The notes under the pieces: model-generated
Seen by the model: only the letters and a program-made list of their open reading frames with translations
Databases searched by the model: none
What the model was told of the DNA's origin: nothing
NCBI RefSeq assembly: GCF_002294985.1
Contig: NZ_NSGE01000004.1
Location: 620,001-684,000 of the forward strand
From: Mesorhizobium sp. WSM3862
GTDB taxonomy: Bacteria; Pseudomonadota; Alphaproteobacteria; Rhizobiales; Rhizobiaceae
Direction of reading: 5' to 3'
Length of the DNA: 64,000 nt
Made by a program: the position numbers and the translations under genes
Part shown: positions 53,146 to 62,440 of the stretch, piece after piece
Position numbering within the stretch: the first letter of the stretch is position 1
Layout of the letters: each line of letters opens with the position of its first letter

Positions 53146-54294
53146 TCACGCCGCTCCCATCACCTGCCTGGCGATCACCACTTTCTGCACGTCGGAGGCG
53201 CCCTCATAGATGCGCAGCGCGCGTATCTCGCGATAGAGGCTCTCGACGATGTGGCCCTTGCGCACGCCGTCGCCGCCATGCAGCTGCACCGCCTTGTCGA
53301 TCACTTCCTGCGCCTTGTCCGTGGAGAACAGCTTGGCCATTGCCGCCTCGCGAGTGACGCGGGCGGCGCCCATATCCTTGGTCCAGGCGGCGCGATAGAC
53401 GAGCAGGGCGGCGGCGTCGACATCCAGCGCCATGTCGGCGATGTGGCCCTGCACCATCTGCAGTTCGGCCATCGGCGCGCCGAACAGTTTTCGCTCGGAC
53501 ACCCTTTTGATGCTTTCGTCCAACGCTCTTCGAGCAAAGCCGAGCGCCGCGGCACCCACCGTCGAGCGGAAGACGTCGAGCACCGACATGGCGATCCGAA
53601 AACCGTCGCCGGGTTTACCGATCAGGGCGGAAGCCGGAACGCGCACATTGTCGAAGGAGAGCCGCGCGAGTGGATGCGGGGCGATAACTTCCAATCGTTC
53701 GGCGATGCCAAGGCTTTTGGTGTCCGCAGGCACGATCAAAGCGGAAATTCCCTTGGCGCCGGGCGCCTCGCCGGTGCGGGCGAAGACGATATAGACGTCG
53801 GCAATGCCGCCATTGGAGATCCAGGTCTTCTCGCCCGAAAGCACATAGAAGTCGCCGTCGCGGACAGCCGCCATCTCCATGTTGGCGACATCCGATCCCG
53901 ACCGCGGCTCCGACAGCGCAAAGGCTGCGATCGCCTGGCCCGCCCGCGTCTTTTCCAGCCAGCGCTGCTGCTCCGGTGTGCCGAACAGCGAGATCGCGCC
54001 GGTGCCAAGGCCCTGCATGGCGAAGGCGAAGTCGGCGAGCCCGTCATGGCGGGCGAGTGTCTCGCGGGTGATGCAGAGCGTGCGCACGTCGAGCGGCTCC
54101 GGCTTGTCGGGATCGAGCGCCGTCGGCTTCAGCCAGCCGTCGCGGCCGAGCATGGAGACGAGGTTGCGGCAGGCCGCGTCGACATCGTGGTGATCGACGG
54201 GCAGTTTCTTGGCGCACCAGGCGTCGAGTTGCTCGGCGAGCTGGCGGTGGCGGTCTTCGAAGAAGGGCCAATGGAGGAAGGAGCGGTCAAGCAT
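53146..54294 (-). CDS. Acyl-CoA dehydrogenase
   Basis: 382 residues. FAD/substrate motifs [51 protein letters not shown] and [41 protein letters not shown] show an intact ACAD with the usual C-terminal catalytic-base region. It would introduce a double bond in an acyl-CoA intermediate. ATG 54294 has GGAGG five bases upstream. It is downstream of the enoyl-CoA hydratase gene with repeat R2 in the gap. Confidence 0.9.
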   Translation of the reverse strand: MLDRSFLHWPFFEDRHRQLAEQLDAWCAKKLPVDHHDVDAACRNLVSMLGRDGWLKPTALDPDKPEPLDVRTLCITRETLARHDGLADFAFAMQGLGTGAISLFGTPEQQRWLEKTRAGQAIAAFALSEPRSGSDVANMEMAAVRDGDFYVLSGEKTWISNGGIADVYIVFARTGEAPGAKGISALIVPADTKSLGIAERLEVIAPHPLARLSFDNVRVPASALIGKPGDGFRIAMSVLDVFRSTVGAAALGFARRALDESIKRVSERKLFGAPMAELQMVQGHIADMALDVDAAALLVYRAAWTKDMGAARVTREAAMAKLFSTDKAQEVIDKAVQLHGGDGVRKGHIVESLYREIRALRIYEGASDVQKVVIARQVMGAA

Positions 54295-54332
54295 TTGTGC
54301 CTCCGCACTTCTGCGAGGTTTGCACTTTACGG

Positions 54333-54489
54333 CGCGCCCCTCTGTCCTGCCGGACATCTCCCCCACAAGGGGGGAGATTGGCAGTTTTGGCGCTCCGCTC
54401 ATTCTTGCGACCTTGGCGATCGGCGAAGGCAGAGACGACAGCTGATCTCCCCCCTAGTGGGGGAGATGTCCGGCACAGAGGGGGGCGCT
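54333..54489. repeat. Intergenic palindromic repeat R2, copy 2
   Basis: About 155 bp with long inverted ends: CCCTCTGTCCTGCCGGACAT at left and its counterpart ATGTCCGGCACAGAGGGGGG at right, each backed by a hairpin (ATCTCCCCC / GGGGGGAGAT). Corresponds to the copy at 13476-13629. Confidence 0.8.
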
Positions 54490-54522
54490 GTCCCGCCACC
54501 GTCTCCGTTAAAAGAGCCATCC

Positions 54523-55335
54523 TCAATTCCCCTCGAACACCGGCTTTTCCTTGGCCACGAACGCCTTGTAGGCACGCTCGAAATCGCCGGTCTGCATGCA
54601 GATCGCCTGTGCCTGCGCTTCAGCCTCGATCGCCTGGTCGAGACCCATCGACCATTCCTGGTTCAACTGCGTCTTGGTGATGCCGTGCGCGAAGGTCGGG
54701 CCGGAGACGATGCGCGCTGCCATCTCGAGCGCGTCGGCCTCGAGCCCCGCCGCATCGACCAGCCGATTGTAGAACCCCCAACGCTCGCCTTCGGCCGCGC
54801 TCATCGTGCGGCCGGTGTAAAGCAGTTCGGCGGCGCGGCCCTGGCCGATGATGCGGGGCAAGATCGCGCAGGCGCCCATGTCGCACCCGGCAAGGCCGAC
54901 GCGGGTGAACAGGAAGGCGGTCTTTGCTTCCGGCGTCGCGATGCGGATGTCGGAGGCCATGGCGATGATCGCGCCGGCGCCGACGGCGACGCCATCCACC
55001 GCCGCGATGATCGGCTTGCCGCAATTCAGCATCGCCTTGACGAAGTCGCCGGTCATGCGCGTGAAGGAGAGCAGCGCCTTCATGTCCATCTTGACCAAGG
55101 GTCCGATGATGTCGTGGACATCGCCGCCCGAGCAGAAATTGCCGCCATTGGGCAGGAACGCCACGGCGTCGACGTCATCGGCGTAGACGAGATCGCGAAA
55201 AGTGTCGCGCAGCTCGGCATAACTGTCGAAGGTCAGCGGGTTCTTGCGCTCAGGCCGGTCGAGCCGGACCTTCGCGACCCTGCCTTCCACCTCCCAAAGG
55301 AAGTGCTTCGGCTTGAGCTTGGCCATGGCGCTCAT
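54523..55335 (-). CDS. Enoyl-CoA hydratase/isomerase family protein
   Basis: 270 residues, crotonase fold. [20 protein letters not shown], the oxyanion-hole segment [13 protein letters not shown], and [59 protein letters not shown] are visible; one of the two hydratase Glu positions is replaced (GCDMG), so ring-opening, dehydration or isomerisation are all possible. ATG 55335 has GGAGGG six bases upstream and overlaps the MarR stop (ATGA). Confidence 0.87.
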   Translation of the reverse strand: MSAMAKLKPKHFLWEVEGRVAKVRLDRPERKNPLTFDSYAELRDTFRDLVYADDVDAVAFLPNGGNFCSGGDVHDIIGPLVKMDMKALLSFTRMTGDFVKAMLNCGKPIIAAVDGVAVGAGAIIAMASDIRIATPEAKTAFLFTRVGLAGCDMGACAILPRIIGQGRAAELLYTGRTMSAAEGERWGFYNRLVDAAGLEADALEMAARIVSGPTFAHGITKTQLNQEWSMGLDQAIEAEAQAQAICMQTGDFERAYKAFVAKEKPVFEGN

Positions 55336-55796
55336 TCGCGTCCCTCCCAATTGCTGCGGAACGATTTCAGCATGCCGGTCAGCCGGCGCGCTTCGTCCTC
55401 GCTGACAGTGCCGAGCAGCTCGCCGACCCAGTTCTCATGCGCCGCGGCGATTGCCGCGAAAGACTTTGCGCCTTCCTCGGTCAGCCGCACCATCGAGGTG
55501 CGGCGGTCGCCGTTCCGGCGCGCGCGCGTCACCAGCCCTTCGGAGACCAGCCTGTCGACGATGCCGGTGATATTGCCGTTCGACACCAGCAAGAATCGCG
55601 ACAGGTCGCTCATCAGCATGCCCTCCGGCGAGCGGTAGAGCGCCGCCATCACGTCGAAGCGCGGCAGCGTGGTGTCGAACTCCTTCTTCAGCCGCTCGCG
55701 CAGCTCGGCCTCGATCGTGCGCGAAGCACGCAGCAGGCGGATCCACAGCCGCAACCTGTCCTTGCCCGGCCCGATAGACGTCGGTCCCGCTACCAT
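55332..55796 (-). CDS. MarR-family regulator
   Basis: 154 residues. [32 protein letters not shown], winged-helix [47 protein letters not shown]. It lies within the aromatic-CoA cluster and overlaps both neighbours, so it is part of the operon it probably regulates. MarR proteins of aryl-CoA pathways (BadR, HcaR, GenR types) respond to CoA thioesters. Confidence 0.88.
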   Translation of the reverse strand: MVAGPTSIGPGKDRLRLWIRLLRASRTIEAELRERLKKEFDTTLPRFDVMAALYRSPEGMLMSDLSRFLLVSNGNITGIVDRLVSEGLVTRARRNGDRRTSMVRLTEEGAKSFAAIAAAHENWVGELLGTVSEDEARRLTGMLKSFRSNWEGRE

Positions 55797-56548
55797 GTCT
55801 CGCCTCCCGAGACCGAGATCGCCTGTCCGGTGATCGACCGCGCCGCATCGCTGCAGAGCCAGAGCACCGTCGCGGCGACCTCTTCCGGCTGGATGAAACG
55901 TGCCTGCGGGTTCGCAGCCGAAAGGCTCGCGCGTGCCTCATCGGCGGAACGGCCGGTCTTCTCGATGATGCGCTGGATGGAGTCCTCCAGCATGTCGGTT
56001 TCGACGAAGCCCGGGCAGATGGCGTTGACGGTGATGCCGGACTTGGCGGTCTCGGCTGCGAGCGCCCGCATCAGCCCGAGGACGCCATGCTTGGCCGCTA
56101 CGTAGGGCGCGACATACGCGTAGCCCTTCAGTCCGGCGGTCGAGGCAATGAAAACGATACGGCCTGTCTTCCGCGCCAGCATGCCGCCAAGCGCTGGCTT
56201 CACGGTCAGGAAAGCGCCGGTGAGGTTGACGTCAAGCGTGCGCCGCCAGTCGGCGAGCGAGGTCTTGTAAGCCGGCGCACTGGCAGCCATCCCGGCATTG
56301 GCGACGACGATCTCGAAGGGACCGCGCGCCGCTTCGGCCTTCTCGTACAGCGCCGTCATGTCGGCTTCGTCGGTGACATCGGCGCCGATGCCGAAGATGC
56401 GGTCGTTTGCCTTCGCGACTTCATTCAGCGCGGCCTTGCGGCGGCCGCAGATGGTGACGGCGACGCCGGCTTCCGCCAGCGACAGTGCGATTGCACGGCC
56501 GACGCCGGAGCCGCCGCCGGTGACCAGGGCATGCTTGCCGGCGATCAT
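55790..56548 (-). CDS. Short-chain dehydrogenase (3-hydroxyacyl-CoA dehydrogenase-like)
   Basis: 252 residues, classical SDR. Cofactor motif TGGGSGVGRAIA, NAG at VVANAGMAAS, catalytic Ser-Tyr-Lys in FIASTAG..YVAAKHG, and ICPGFVETDM. NAD preference is suggested by the lack of a basic residue pair after the second strand except CGRRK, which would favour NADP; this is uncertain. ATG 56548 has GGAGG eight bases upstream. In the cluster it would oxidise a hydroxyacyl-CoA. Confidence 0.88.
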   Translation of the reverse strand: MIAGKHALVTGGGSGVGRAIALSLAEAGVAVTICGRRKAALNEVAKANDRIFGIGADVTDEADMTALYEKAEAARGPFEIVVANAGMAASAPAYKTSLADWRRTLDVNLTGAFLTVKPALGGMLARKTGRIVFIASTAGLKGYAYVAPYVAAKHGVLGLMRALAAETAKSGITVNAICPGFVETDMLEDSIQRIIEKTGRSADEARASLSAANPQARFIQPEEVAATVLWLCSDAARSITGQAISVSGGETW

Positions 56549-56570
56549 GCGCCAGTCCTCCAGGCAAGGC

Positions 56571-56693
56571 GCTGCCACTCACCCTTACCCTCTCCCCGTG
56601 AAGGACGGGGAGAGGGGGCCGCCAGCGTTTGAGCTTGTGCCTTCTCCCCGTCCTTCACGGGGAGAAGGTGCCGGCAGGCGGATGAGGGGCAGC
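56571..56693. repeat. Intergenic palindromic repeat R1, copy 2
   Basis: 123 bp, same length and layout as 12293-12415: GCTGCCACTC at left and GAGGGGCAGC at right, with two inner hairpins (CTCTCCCCGT..ACGGGGAGAG and CCTTCTCCCCGT..ACGGGGAGAAGG). Sits between the SDR and the fused oxygenase genes. Confidence 0.8.
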
Positions 56694-56717
56694 GCCGACG
56701 TGAAAACATAAATGCGC

Positions 56718-59012
56718 TCATACCTTCAGCCCTGCCGCCGCTTCGCGTTCGGCCAGCCGGTAGATCTGGTCGCGTCCGCGCAGATAAGGATCCGGCCATT
56801 TGACGCCGCGATCGCCGAGGGCGACCGCCGCATGCAGCGTCCAATAGGGATCGCTGAGATGCGGCCTAGCCAGCGCCACCAGATCGGCGCGTCCGGCCAT
56901 CAGGATCGAGTTGGCGTGGTCCGGCTCGTAGATGTTGCCGACCGCCATCGTCGCCATGCCGACCTCGTTGCGGATGCGGTCGGAGAACGGCGTCTGGAAC
57001 ATGCGGCCATAGACCGGCTTGGCGGCGATCGTGGTCTGACCGGCCGAGACGTCGCAGAGATCGACGCCGGTTTGATGCAGAAGCTTGGCGATCTCGACCG
57101 CATCGGCCGGCGTGACGCCTTCGATGCCCACCCAGTCATTGGCCGAGATGCGCACCGAGATAGGCTTTTCGGCCGGCCACACGGCGCGCACCGCGTGGAA
57201 GATCTCCAGCGGATAGCGCATGCGGTTCTCCAGCGAGCCGCCATAGTCGTCGGTGCGCCTGTTGGTCAGCGGCGTGATGAAGGCGGAGAGCAGATAGCCA
57301 TGCGCGGCGTGGATCTCCAGCATGTCGAAGCCGCAGCGCTCGGCCATCTCCGCCGAGGCGACGAACTGGTCGCGCACAACGTCCATGTCGGCGCGGTTCA
57401 TCGCCTTCGGCACCTGATTCTGTGGCGACCACGGCACGGCTGAAGGCGCCATCACCGGCCAGTTGCCGGAGGGCAGCGGCTCGTCCGTTCCTTCCCAGCC
57501 GAGGCGGGTCGAGCCCTTCGGGCCTGAATGGCCGATCTGGGCGCAGATCTTGGCTTCGGTCTCGATGTGGACGAAATCGACCAGCCGCTTCCAGGCGACC
57601 TCATGCTCGGGCTTGTAGAAGCCGGTGCAGCCAGGGGTGATGCGTCCCTCCGGGCTGACGCAGGTCATCTCGATATAGACGAGCCCGGCCCCGCCCTTGG
57701 CGCGCTCGGCATAGTGGGCGAAATGCCAGTCGGTCGGGCAGCCGTCGACCGCCTTGTACTGGGCCATCGGCGAGACGACGATGCGGTTCGTGAGCGCCAT
57801 CTCGCGCAGTCTGAATGGCGCGAACATCGGCGCGCGGCGCAGCATGTTGCCGCCGGCGCCGGCCTTGCGCTGGAACCATTCCTCCGCGCCCGCCAGCCAT
57901 TCGGCATCGCGCAGACGAAGGTTCTCGTGGCTGATGCGCTGCGAGCGGGTGAGCAGCGAATAGTTGAATTGAACTGGATCCAACCCGAGATAACGTTCGA
58001 CTTCCTCGAACCATTCGAGCGAGTTGCGCGCCGCCGATTGCAGTTTCAGCACCTCGGTGCGGCGAGCATCTTCGTATTTGCGGAAGGCCGCTTCGAGGTC
58101 GGACTCGGACTCGACATAGTCGGCGAGCGCGACGGCGCTCTCCAGGGCCAGCTTCGTGCCGGATCCGATCGAGAAATGCGCCGATGCCGCCGCGTCGCCC
58201 ATCAGCGCCAGATTCTTGTAAGACCAGCGCTCGCAAAGCACGCGCGGGAAGTTGATCCAGGCCGAACCTCTGATGTGATTGGCATTGGTCATCAGCGAAT
58301 GGCCGCCGAGATGCTTTTCGAAAATGCGCTCGCAGACAGCGATCGATTCCTGCTGCGTCATCGCGCCGAAACCGAAGGAAGCCCAGGTCTGTTCGCTGCA
58401 TTCGACGATGAAGGTCGCGGTCTCGCTGTCGAACTGGTAGGCATGCGCCCACACCCAGCCATGCTGCGTCCTTTCGAAGATGAAGGTGAACGCGTCGTCG
58501 AATTTCTGCGTGGTGCCGAGCCACACGAACTTGCATTTGCGCGTGTCGATGTCGGGCTTGAAAACGATGGCGAAGGTGGCGCGCGACTTCGAGTTCAATC
58601 CGTCGGCCGCAACGACAAGGTCGTGCGTTTCCATGAACGGCCTGGGATCGGAAATCTCGGTCTCGAACATCATCTTGATGCCGAGCTCGCGCGCTCTGCG
58701 CTGGAGCAGAATTAAAAGCCGCTTGCGGCCGATGCCGCAGAAGCCGTGGCCGGTCGACACCGTGCGCACGCCGTCATGAATGACGGCGATGTCGTCCCAG
58801 TAGGCAAAATGCTTCCTGATCCAGACCGCGCTGACAGGGTCGTTCCTGGTCAGGTTCTCCAGCGTTTCGGCCGACAGCACCACACCCCAGCCGAACGTAT
58901 CGTCGGGGCGGTTGCGCTCGTAGACCGTCACGTCATGCGCGGCGTCGCGCAGCTTCAGCGAGATGGCAAAATAGAGGCCGGCCGGTCCGCCGCCGAGAAC
59001 CGCAACCTTCAT
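56718..59012 (-). CDS. Fused FAD monooxygenase / Old Yellow Enzyme (2-aminobenzoyl-CoA or salicylyl-CoA type)
   Basis: 764 residues. The N-terminal half is a flavin hydroxylase ([53 protein letters not shown]). The second half, from about residue 390, is an OYE-type NADH:flavin oxidoreductase ([53 protein letters not shown]). The same fusion is known for 2-aminobenzoyl-CoA monooxygenase/reductase of Azoarcus and in proteins named salicylyl-CoA 5-hydroxylase. It would hydroxylate and dearomatise an aryl-CoA; neighbouring beta-oxidation genes fit that. No aryl-CoA ligase is adjacent. ATG 59012. Confidence 0.85.
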   Translation of the reverse strand: MKVAVLGGGPAGLYFAISLKLRDAAHDVTVYERNRPDDTFGWGVVLSAETLENLTRNDPVSAVWIRKHFAYWDDIAVIHDGVRTVSTGHGFCGIGRKRLLILLQRRARELGIKMMFETEISDPRPFMETHDLVVAADGLNSKSRATFAIVFKPDIDTRKCKFVWLGTTQKFDDAFTFIFERTQHGWVWAHAYQFDSETATFIVECSEQTWASFGFGAMTQQESIAVCERIFEKHLGGHSLMTNANHIRGSAWINFPRVLCERWSYKNLALMGDAAASAHFSIGSGTKLALESAVALADYVESESDLEAAFRKYEDARRTEVLKLQSAARNSLEWFEEVERYLGLDPVQFNYSLLTRSQRISHENLRLRDAEWLAGAEEWFQRKAGAGGNMLRRAPMFAPFRLREMALTNRIVVSPMAQYKAVDGCPTDWHFAHYAERAKGGAGLVYIEMTCVSPEGRITPGCTGFYKPEHEVAWKRLVDFVHIETEAKICAQIGHSGPKGSTRLGWEGTDEPLPSGNWPVMAPSAVPWSPQNQVPKAMNRADMDVVRDQFVASAEMAERCGFDMLEIHAAHGYLLSAFITPLTNRRTDDYGGSLENRMRYPLEIFHAVRAVWPAEKPISVRISANDWVGIEGVTPADAVEIAKLLHQTGVDLCDVSAGQTTIAAKPVYGRMFQTPFSDRIRNEVGMATMAVGNIYEPDHANSILMAGRADLVALARPHLSDPYWTLHAAVALGDRGVKWPDPYLRGRDQIYRLAEREAAAGLKV

Positions 59013-59028
59013 GTCTTGCGATCTCCTC

Positions 59029-59080
59029 TAGAGCAATTCCAGGGAAAGTGCGTAGCGGTTTCCCGTCCGGAATTGCGTCA
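59029..59080. repeat. Intergenic palindromic repeat R3, compact copy
   Basis: AGAGCAATTCCAGGGAAA, spacer, then TTTCCCGTCCGGAATTGCGT: a ~50 bp imperfect palindrome (GCAATTCC / GGAATTGC). Related to 10834-10904. Confidence 0.7.
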
Positions 59081-59199
59081 AACGCTCAATGGGCATCAGG
59101 GACCGCCGAGGGGCCGGCGGTTCCAACATCAGTATCGCGCCTGCCGGCAATTATTTCAATCTTAAAGTTTCATAATTGAACAATTGCGGCGCGATCAGC

Positions 59200-59799
59200 T
59201 CACTTGGCTGGATCTTTGGGACTCCACAGCACCGTCTCGGCGCCTTTCTCGTAAGCCATGCCGTCGGGATAGCTGATCGCTTCCAGCTGCAGTCCCCAGG
59301 GCGCCTGGAAATAGAGGATGGTTTGACCGGCGGCCGGTCCTTCTTTGACCGGCAGAGGGCCCATCCTGGTCTTCACGCCCTTGGCGTCGAGATAGGCCTT
59401 CGCGGCGGCGACATCGTCGACATAGAAGGCAATATGGAAGCCGCCGATGTCGCTGTTCTTCGGCGTCAGGTCCTTCTGGTCGGGCGCGGTGTATTTGAAC
59501 AATTCGATGTTCGATCCATAGCCGCAGCGCACCAGGGTGATTTCCTCGATTACCGCTTTTGGATCGACGCCGAGCAGGTCCTGCATGAAGGTGCCCTTGT
59601 CGTCGGCGAACGGCCCGAAGGACATCGCCTTCTTGCAACCGACCACATTGGTGAAGAAGTCGACGGCCTGCTTCATGTCGGGCACGGTGACGCCGGTATG
59701 GTCGTGGCCGCGCATGCCGGGGATCGAGTCGGCCGAAGCCGTTCCCATTGAGCCGAACAGGATTGCGCCGAGCATTGCGCCGCTTGTTGCGTATTTCAT
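59200..59799 (-). CDS. Exported VOC/glyoxalase-family protein
   Basis: 199 residues. The N-terminus is a signal peptide (MKYATSGAMLGAILFGSMGTASA) and is followed by a VOC domain: GHDHTGVTVPDMKQAVDFFTNVVGCK, IELFKYTAP, GGFHIAFYVDDVAAAKAYLDAKGV, TILYFQAPWGLQLEAISYP, so metal-type His and Glu residues are kept. VOC enzymes are usually cytoplasmic; a periplasmic one is unusual. ATG 59799 has GGAGG five bases upstream. It stands between the aromatic-CoA cluster and a peptide-type ABC operon. Substrate unknown. Confidence 0.8.
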   Translation of the reverse strand: MKYATSGAMLGAILFGSMGTASADSIPGMRGHDHTGVTVPDMKQAVDFFTNVVGCKKAMSFGPFADDKGTFMQDLLGVDPKAVIEEITLVRCGYGSNIELFKYTAPDQKDLTPKNSDIGGFHIAFYVDDVAAAKAYLDAKGVKTRMGPLPVKEGPAAGQTILYFQAPWGLQLEAISYPDGMAYEKGAETVLWSPKDPAK

Positions 59800-59881
59800 G
59801 TCAACCTCCATTGGCGGGCTGACTTTGCTCCCATGCACATCCGAGGCCCGCTGTTCGGTGTGCGGACAAGGTTTGCCTTTC

Positions 59882-60712
59882 TCATGCCGGTGCCTTTGCA
59901 GGCGGCTGCAGCCAGTCCGCATCGATCTCAGGCAGCGGGATGGCAGCGAGCAGGTCGCGCGTGTAAGTCTCCTTCGGATTGTCGAAGAGCGCGTCGGTTG
60001 CGCTGGCTTCGACGATCCCTCCCTCGCGCATGACGATGACTTGCCGGCAGAGCCGCCGGATCACCGACAGATCATGGCTGATGAAGGCGACCGTCAGCCC
60101 CATCTCGGCCGCGAGCTTTTCTAGCAGCGTCAGGATCTGTGCCTGCGTCGAGACGTCGAGGCCGGAGACGATCTCGTCGGCCAAAACGAATTTCGGCGAC
60201 AGCGCCAGCGCCCGTGCGATGCCGACGCGCTGGCGTTGCCCGCCGGACAGCTCGTGGCGGTAGCGGCCGGCAAAACTCTGCGGCAGGCCCACACGCTGCA
60301 GGGCTTCCGCCACGCGCTCCTTCAGCCGGTCGCCAAGCCCGTTCTGCCTCAAGGGTGCCGCGATGATGCTGAAGATGGTGTGCCGCGGGTTGAGCGACGA
60401 CATCGGGTCCTGGAAGATCATCTGCAGGTCGCGACGCAGCGGTCTGAGCTCCGCTTCCGAAAGATGGCCGATGTCTCGCCCTTCGAAGCTGATCGAGCCG
60501 GCGCTCGGCTCGATCAGCCGCACCAGCGCGCGGCCGAGCGTCGACTTGCCGGAACCGGATTCGCCGACGATGCCGGTCACCGATCCCTTGGGCAGGTCGA
60601 AGTCCAGTCCTTTGAGGATCTCGGCCAGTGGCGCCCGGCCGATCAGCGGCTTGCGCGTCATGTCGGGCAGCGCCACCTTCAGTCCGCGGACGGAAAACAG
60701 CGGCTCAGCCAT
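59882..60712 (-). CDS. Peptide/nickel-type ABC transporter ATP-binding protein (DppF-like)
   Basis: 276 residues. Walker [17 protein letters not shown]-loop IFQDPMSSLNPRHTI, signature LSGGQRQRVGIARALAL, Walker B FVLADEIVSGLDVSTQ and ISHDLSVIRRLC; a short C-terminus. Last gene of the second peptide-type importer in the window, overlapping the DppD-like gene by eight bases. The DEP of Walker B is DEI, a small deviation. Confidence 0.88.
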   Translation of the reverse strand: MAEPLFSVRGLKVALPDMTRKPLIGRAPLAEILKGLDFDLPKGSVTGIVGESGSGKSTLGRALVRLIEPSAGSISFEGRDIGHLSEAELRPLRRDLQMIFQDPMSSLNPRHTIFSIIAAPLRQNGLGDRLKERVAEALQRVGLPQSFAGRYRHELSGGQRQRVGIARALALSPKFVLADEIVSGLDVSTQAQILTLLEKLAAEMGLTVAFISHDLSVIRRLCRQVIVMREGGIVEASATDALFDNPKETYTRDLLAAIPLPEIDADWLQPPAKAPA

Positions 60713-61595
60713 GGCTTGGCCTCCACGCCCTGTCGGCGCCCGCGACCTCGTCCGCGAGCCCAGCCAGCACGGTTTCGTTCACCGGCATCAGCGATGCGTA
60801 GGGATCGGTATAGCGCGGCGTCGCCGCGATCAGCGCCCGCGTGTAGGGGTGCTGCGGCGATGCGAACAGGTCGGGGGTCGCGGCTTCTTCGACCACCTTG
60901 CCGGCATAGAGCACCGACACTTTCTGGCTGATCTTGGCGACGACACCGAGATCGTGCGTGACGAACAGGAGCGCCGTGCCGTGGTTGCGCTGCAATTGCG
61001 CGATGAGGCGCAGGATCTGCTTCTGCACGGTCACGTCCAGCGCCGTCGTCGGCTCGTCGGCGACGATCAGCCTGGGCTCGGCGGCGAAGGCGGCCGCGAT
61101 CAGCACGCGCTGGCGCATGCCGCCCGAGAGCTCGTGCGGATAGCATTTCAGAACACGTTCGGGCTCGCGGATCTGCACCTCTTGGAGCAACTGCCGGATA
61201 CGCTCGTCTGCCTTTTCACCGCTCCAGCCGAGGATGCGCACCAGCCGGTCGGTCGTCTGCGGGCCGATGCGGCGCGACGGGTTGAGTGCGGTGAGCGGGT
61301 CCTGTGGGATCAGCGCGGTACGCGCGCCGATCAGCGTCCGCCGCGCCTTCGCATCGAGGCGGCCGAGACTCTCGCCCTCGATCAGCATCTCGCCTTCGAC
61401 GATGCGCACGCTTTTCGGCAGCACACCGAGCACCGCCTTGCCGATCATCGTCTTGCCGGCGCCGCTCTCGCCGACCAGCGCGCGGACTTCGCCCGGCTGC
61501 ACGGTGAGCGATACCGAGCGCAGCACGCGCTGGCCGTTGGGCAGCACTGCGCTCAAGGAGCGGATTTCGAGGCATGGTTCCATATTGGCGCTCAT
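60705..61595 (-). CDS. Peptide/nickel-type ABC transporter ATP-binding protein (DppD-like)
   Basis: 296 residues. Walker A GESGAGKTMIGKAVL, IPQDPLTALNPSRRIG, signature LSGGMRQRVLIAAAFA, Walker [17 protein letters not shown] and VTHDLGVVAKIS, plus an oligopeptide-type C-terminal extension (QHPYTRALIAATPRY). ATG 61595 overlaps the permease stop (ATGA). Confidence 0.9.
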   Translation of the reverse strand: MSANMEPCLEIRSLSAVLPNGQRVLRSVSLTVQPGEVRALVGESGAGKTMIGKAVLGVLPKSVRIVEGEMLIEGESLGRLDAKARRTLIGARTALIPQDPLTALNPSRRIGPQTTDRLVRILGWSGEKADERIRQLLQEVQIREPERVLKCYPHELSGGMRQRVLIAAAFAAEPRLIVADEPTTALDVTVQKQILRLIAQLQRNHGTALLFVTHDLGVVAKISQKVSVLYAGKVVEEAATPDLFASPQHPYTRALIAATPRYTDPYASLMPVNETVLAGLADEVAGADRAWRPSHG

Positions 61596-62440
61596 CGCAG
61601 CACCGGATCGAAACGCGCCTTCAATCCTTCGCCGAACTGGCTGAAGGACAGCACGGTGAAGATCAATGTGATCAGCGGGAACACCAGCACCCACCAGGCC
61701 TGGTGGATCGACAGCCGGCCCTCGGCAATGATGCCGCCCCAGGTCGGATCGTCGGTCGAGATCGACAGATTGACGAAGGAGAGGATCGCCTCGACGATGA
61801 CGGCGATGCCCATCTCAAGCGACAAGAGCGCCACCACCGACGGCAGCACATTGGGCAGGACTTCGCGCAGCATGATGCCGATGCGGCCATAGCCGGCGAT
61901 GCGCGCGCTCTCGACATAGTCCATGCGCGCCTGACTCATCGCCTCGGCCCGGATCACGCGGCAGAAGCGCGTCCAGTCGATGACGGCGATGGCGATGATG
62001 ACGGAGCTCAAGCCTGTGCCCAACACCGCGACTAAAAGGATCGCGAACAGCACCGGCGGGAAGGCCATCCAGACATCGACGATGCGCGAGATGACGCGGT
62101 CGGCCCAACCGCCGAAATAGCCGGCAATGAGCCCGAGCGCCGAGCCGATGAGGCAGGCGGACGCCGCCGCGGCGAAGGCGACGATGAAGGCGATGCGGCC
62201 GCCGAAGATCAGCCGTGACAGGAGATCCCGGCCCAGGCTGTCGGTGCCCAGCCAATAGCCGGGCTCAGCGCCGTCGAGCCAGAAGGGCGGCAGACGCTCG
62301 AGCATCAGGTCCTGCGCCAGCGGATCTTGCGGTGCGATCAGCGGCGCGAAGATGGCCGCAAGCAGCGCCAGCAGAAGCCAGCCGCCGGCCAGCCATAGCC
62401 GCGGGCTGAGGCCCCGTCGCAAAATGCGCGCCTCATCCAT
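61592..62440 (-). CDS. Peptide-type ABC transporter permease (DppC-like)
   Basis: 282 residues. WLLLALLAAIFAPLIAPQDPLAQDL, GTDSLGRDLLSRLIFGGR and the loop MDYVESARIAGYGRIGIMLREVLPNV are typical. ATG 62440 lies within the end of the DppB-like gene (8 bp overlap). The substrate may be a peptide, sugar or opine; these families cannot be told apart by sequence alone. Confidence 0.9.
   Translation of the reverse strand: MDEARILRRGLSPRLWLAGGWLLLALLAAIFAPLIAPQDPLAQDLMLERLPPFWLDGAEPGYWLGTDSLGRDLLSRLIFGGRIAFIVAFAAAASACLIGSALGLIAGYFGGWADRVISRIVDVWMAFPPVLFAILLVAVLGTGLSSVIIAIAVIDWTRFCRVIRAEAMSQARMDYVESARIAGYGRIGIMLREVLPNVLPSVVALLSLEMGIAVIVEAILSFVNLSISTDDPTWGGIIAEGRLSIHQAWWVLVFPLITLIFTVLSFSQFGEGLKARFDPVLR

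Noticed and set aside
53140..55638. Long plus-strand open frame opposite the acyl-CoA dehydrogenase and hydratase genes
   Set aside because: Composition is that of a high-GC shadow frame; the minus-strand genes have complete family motifs and ribosome sites.
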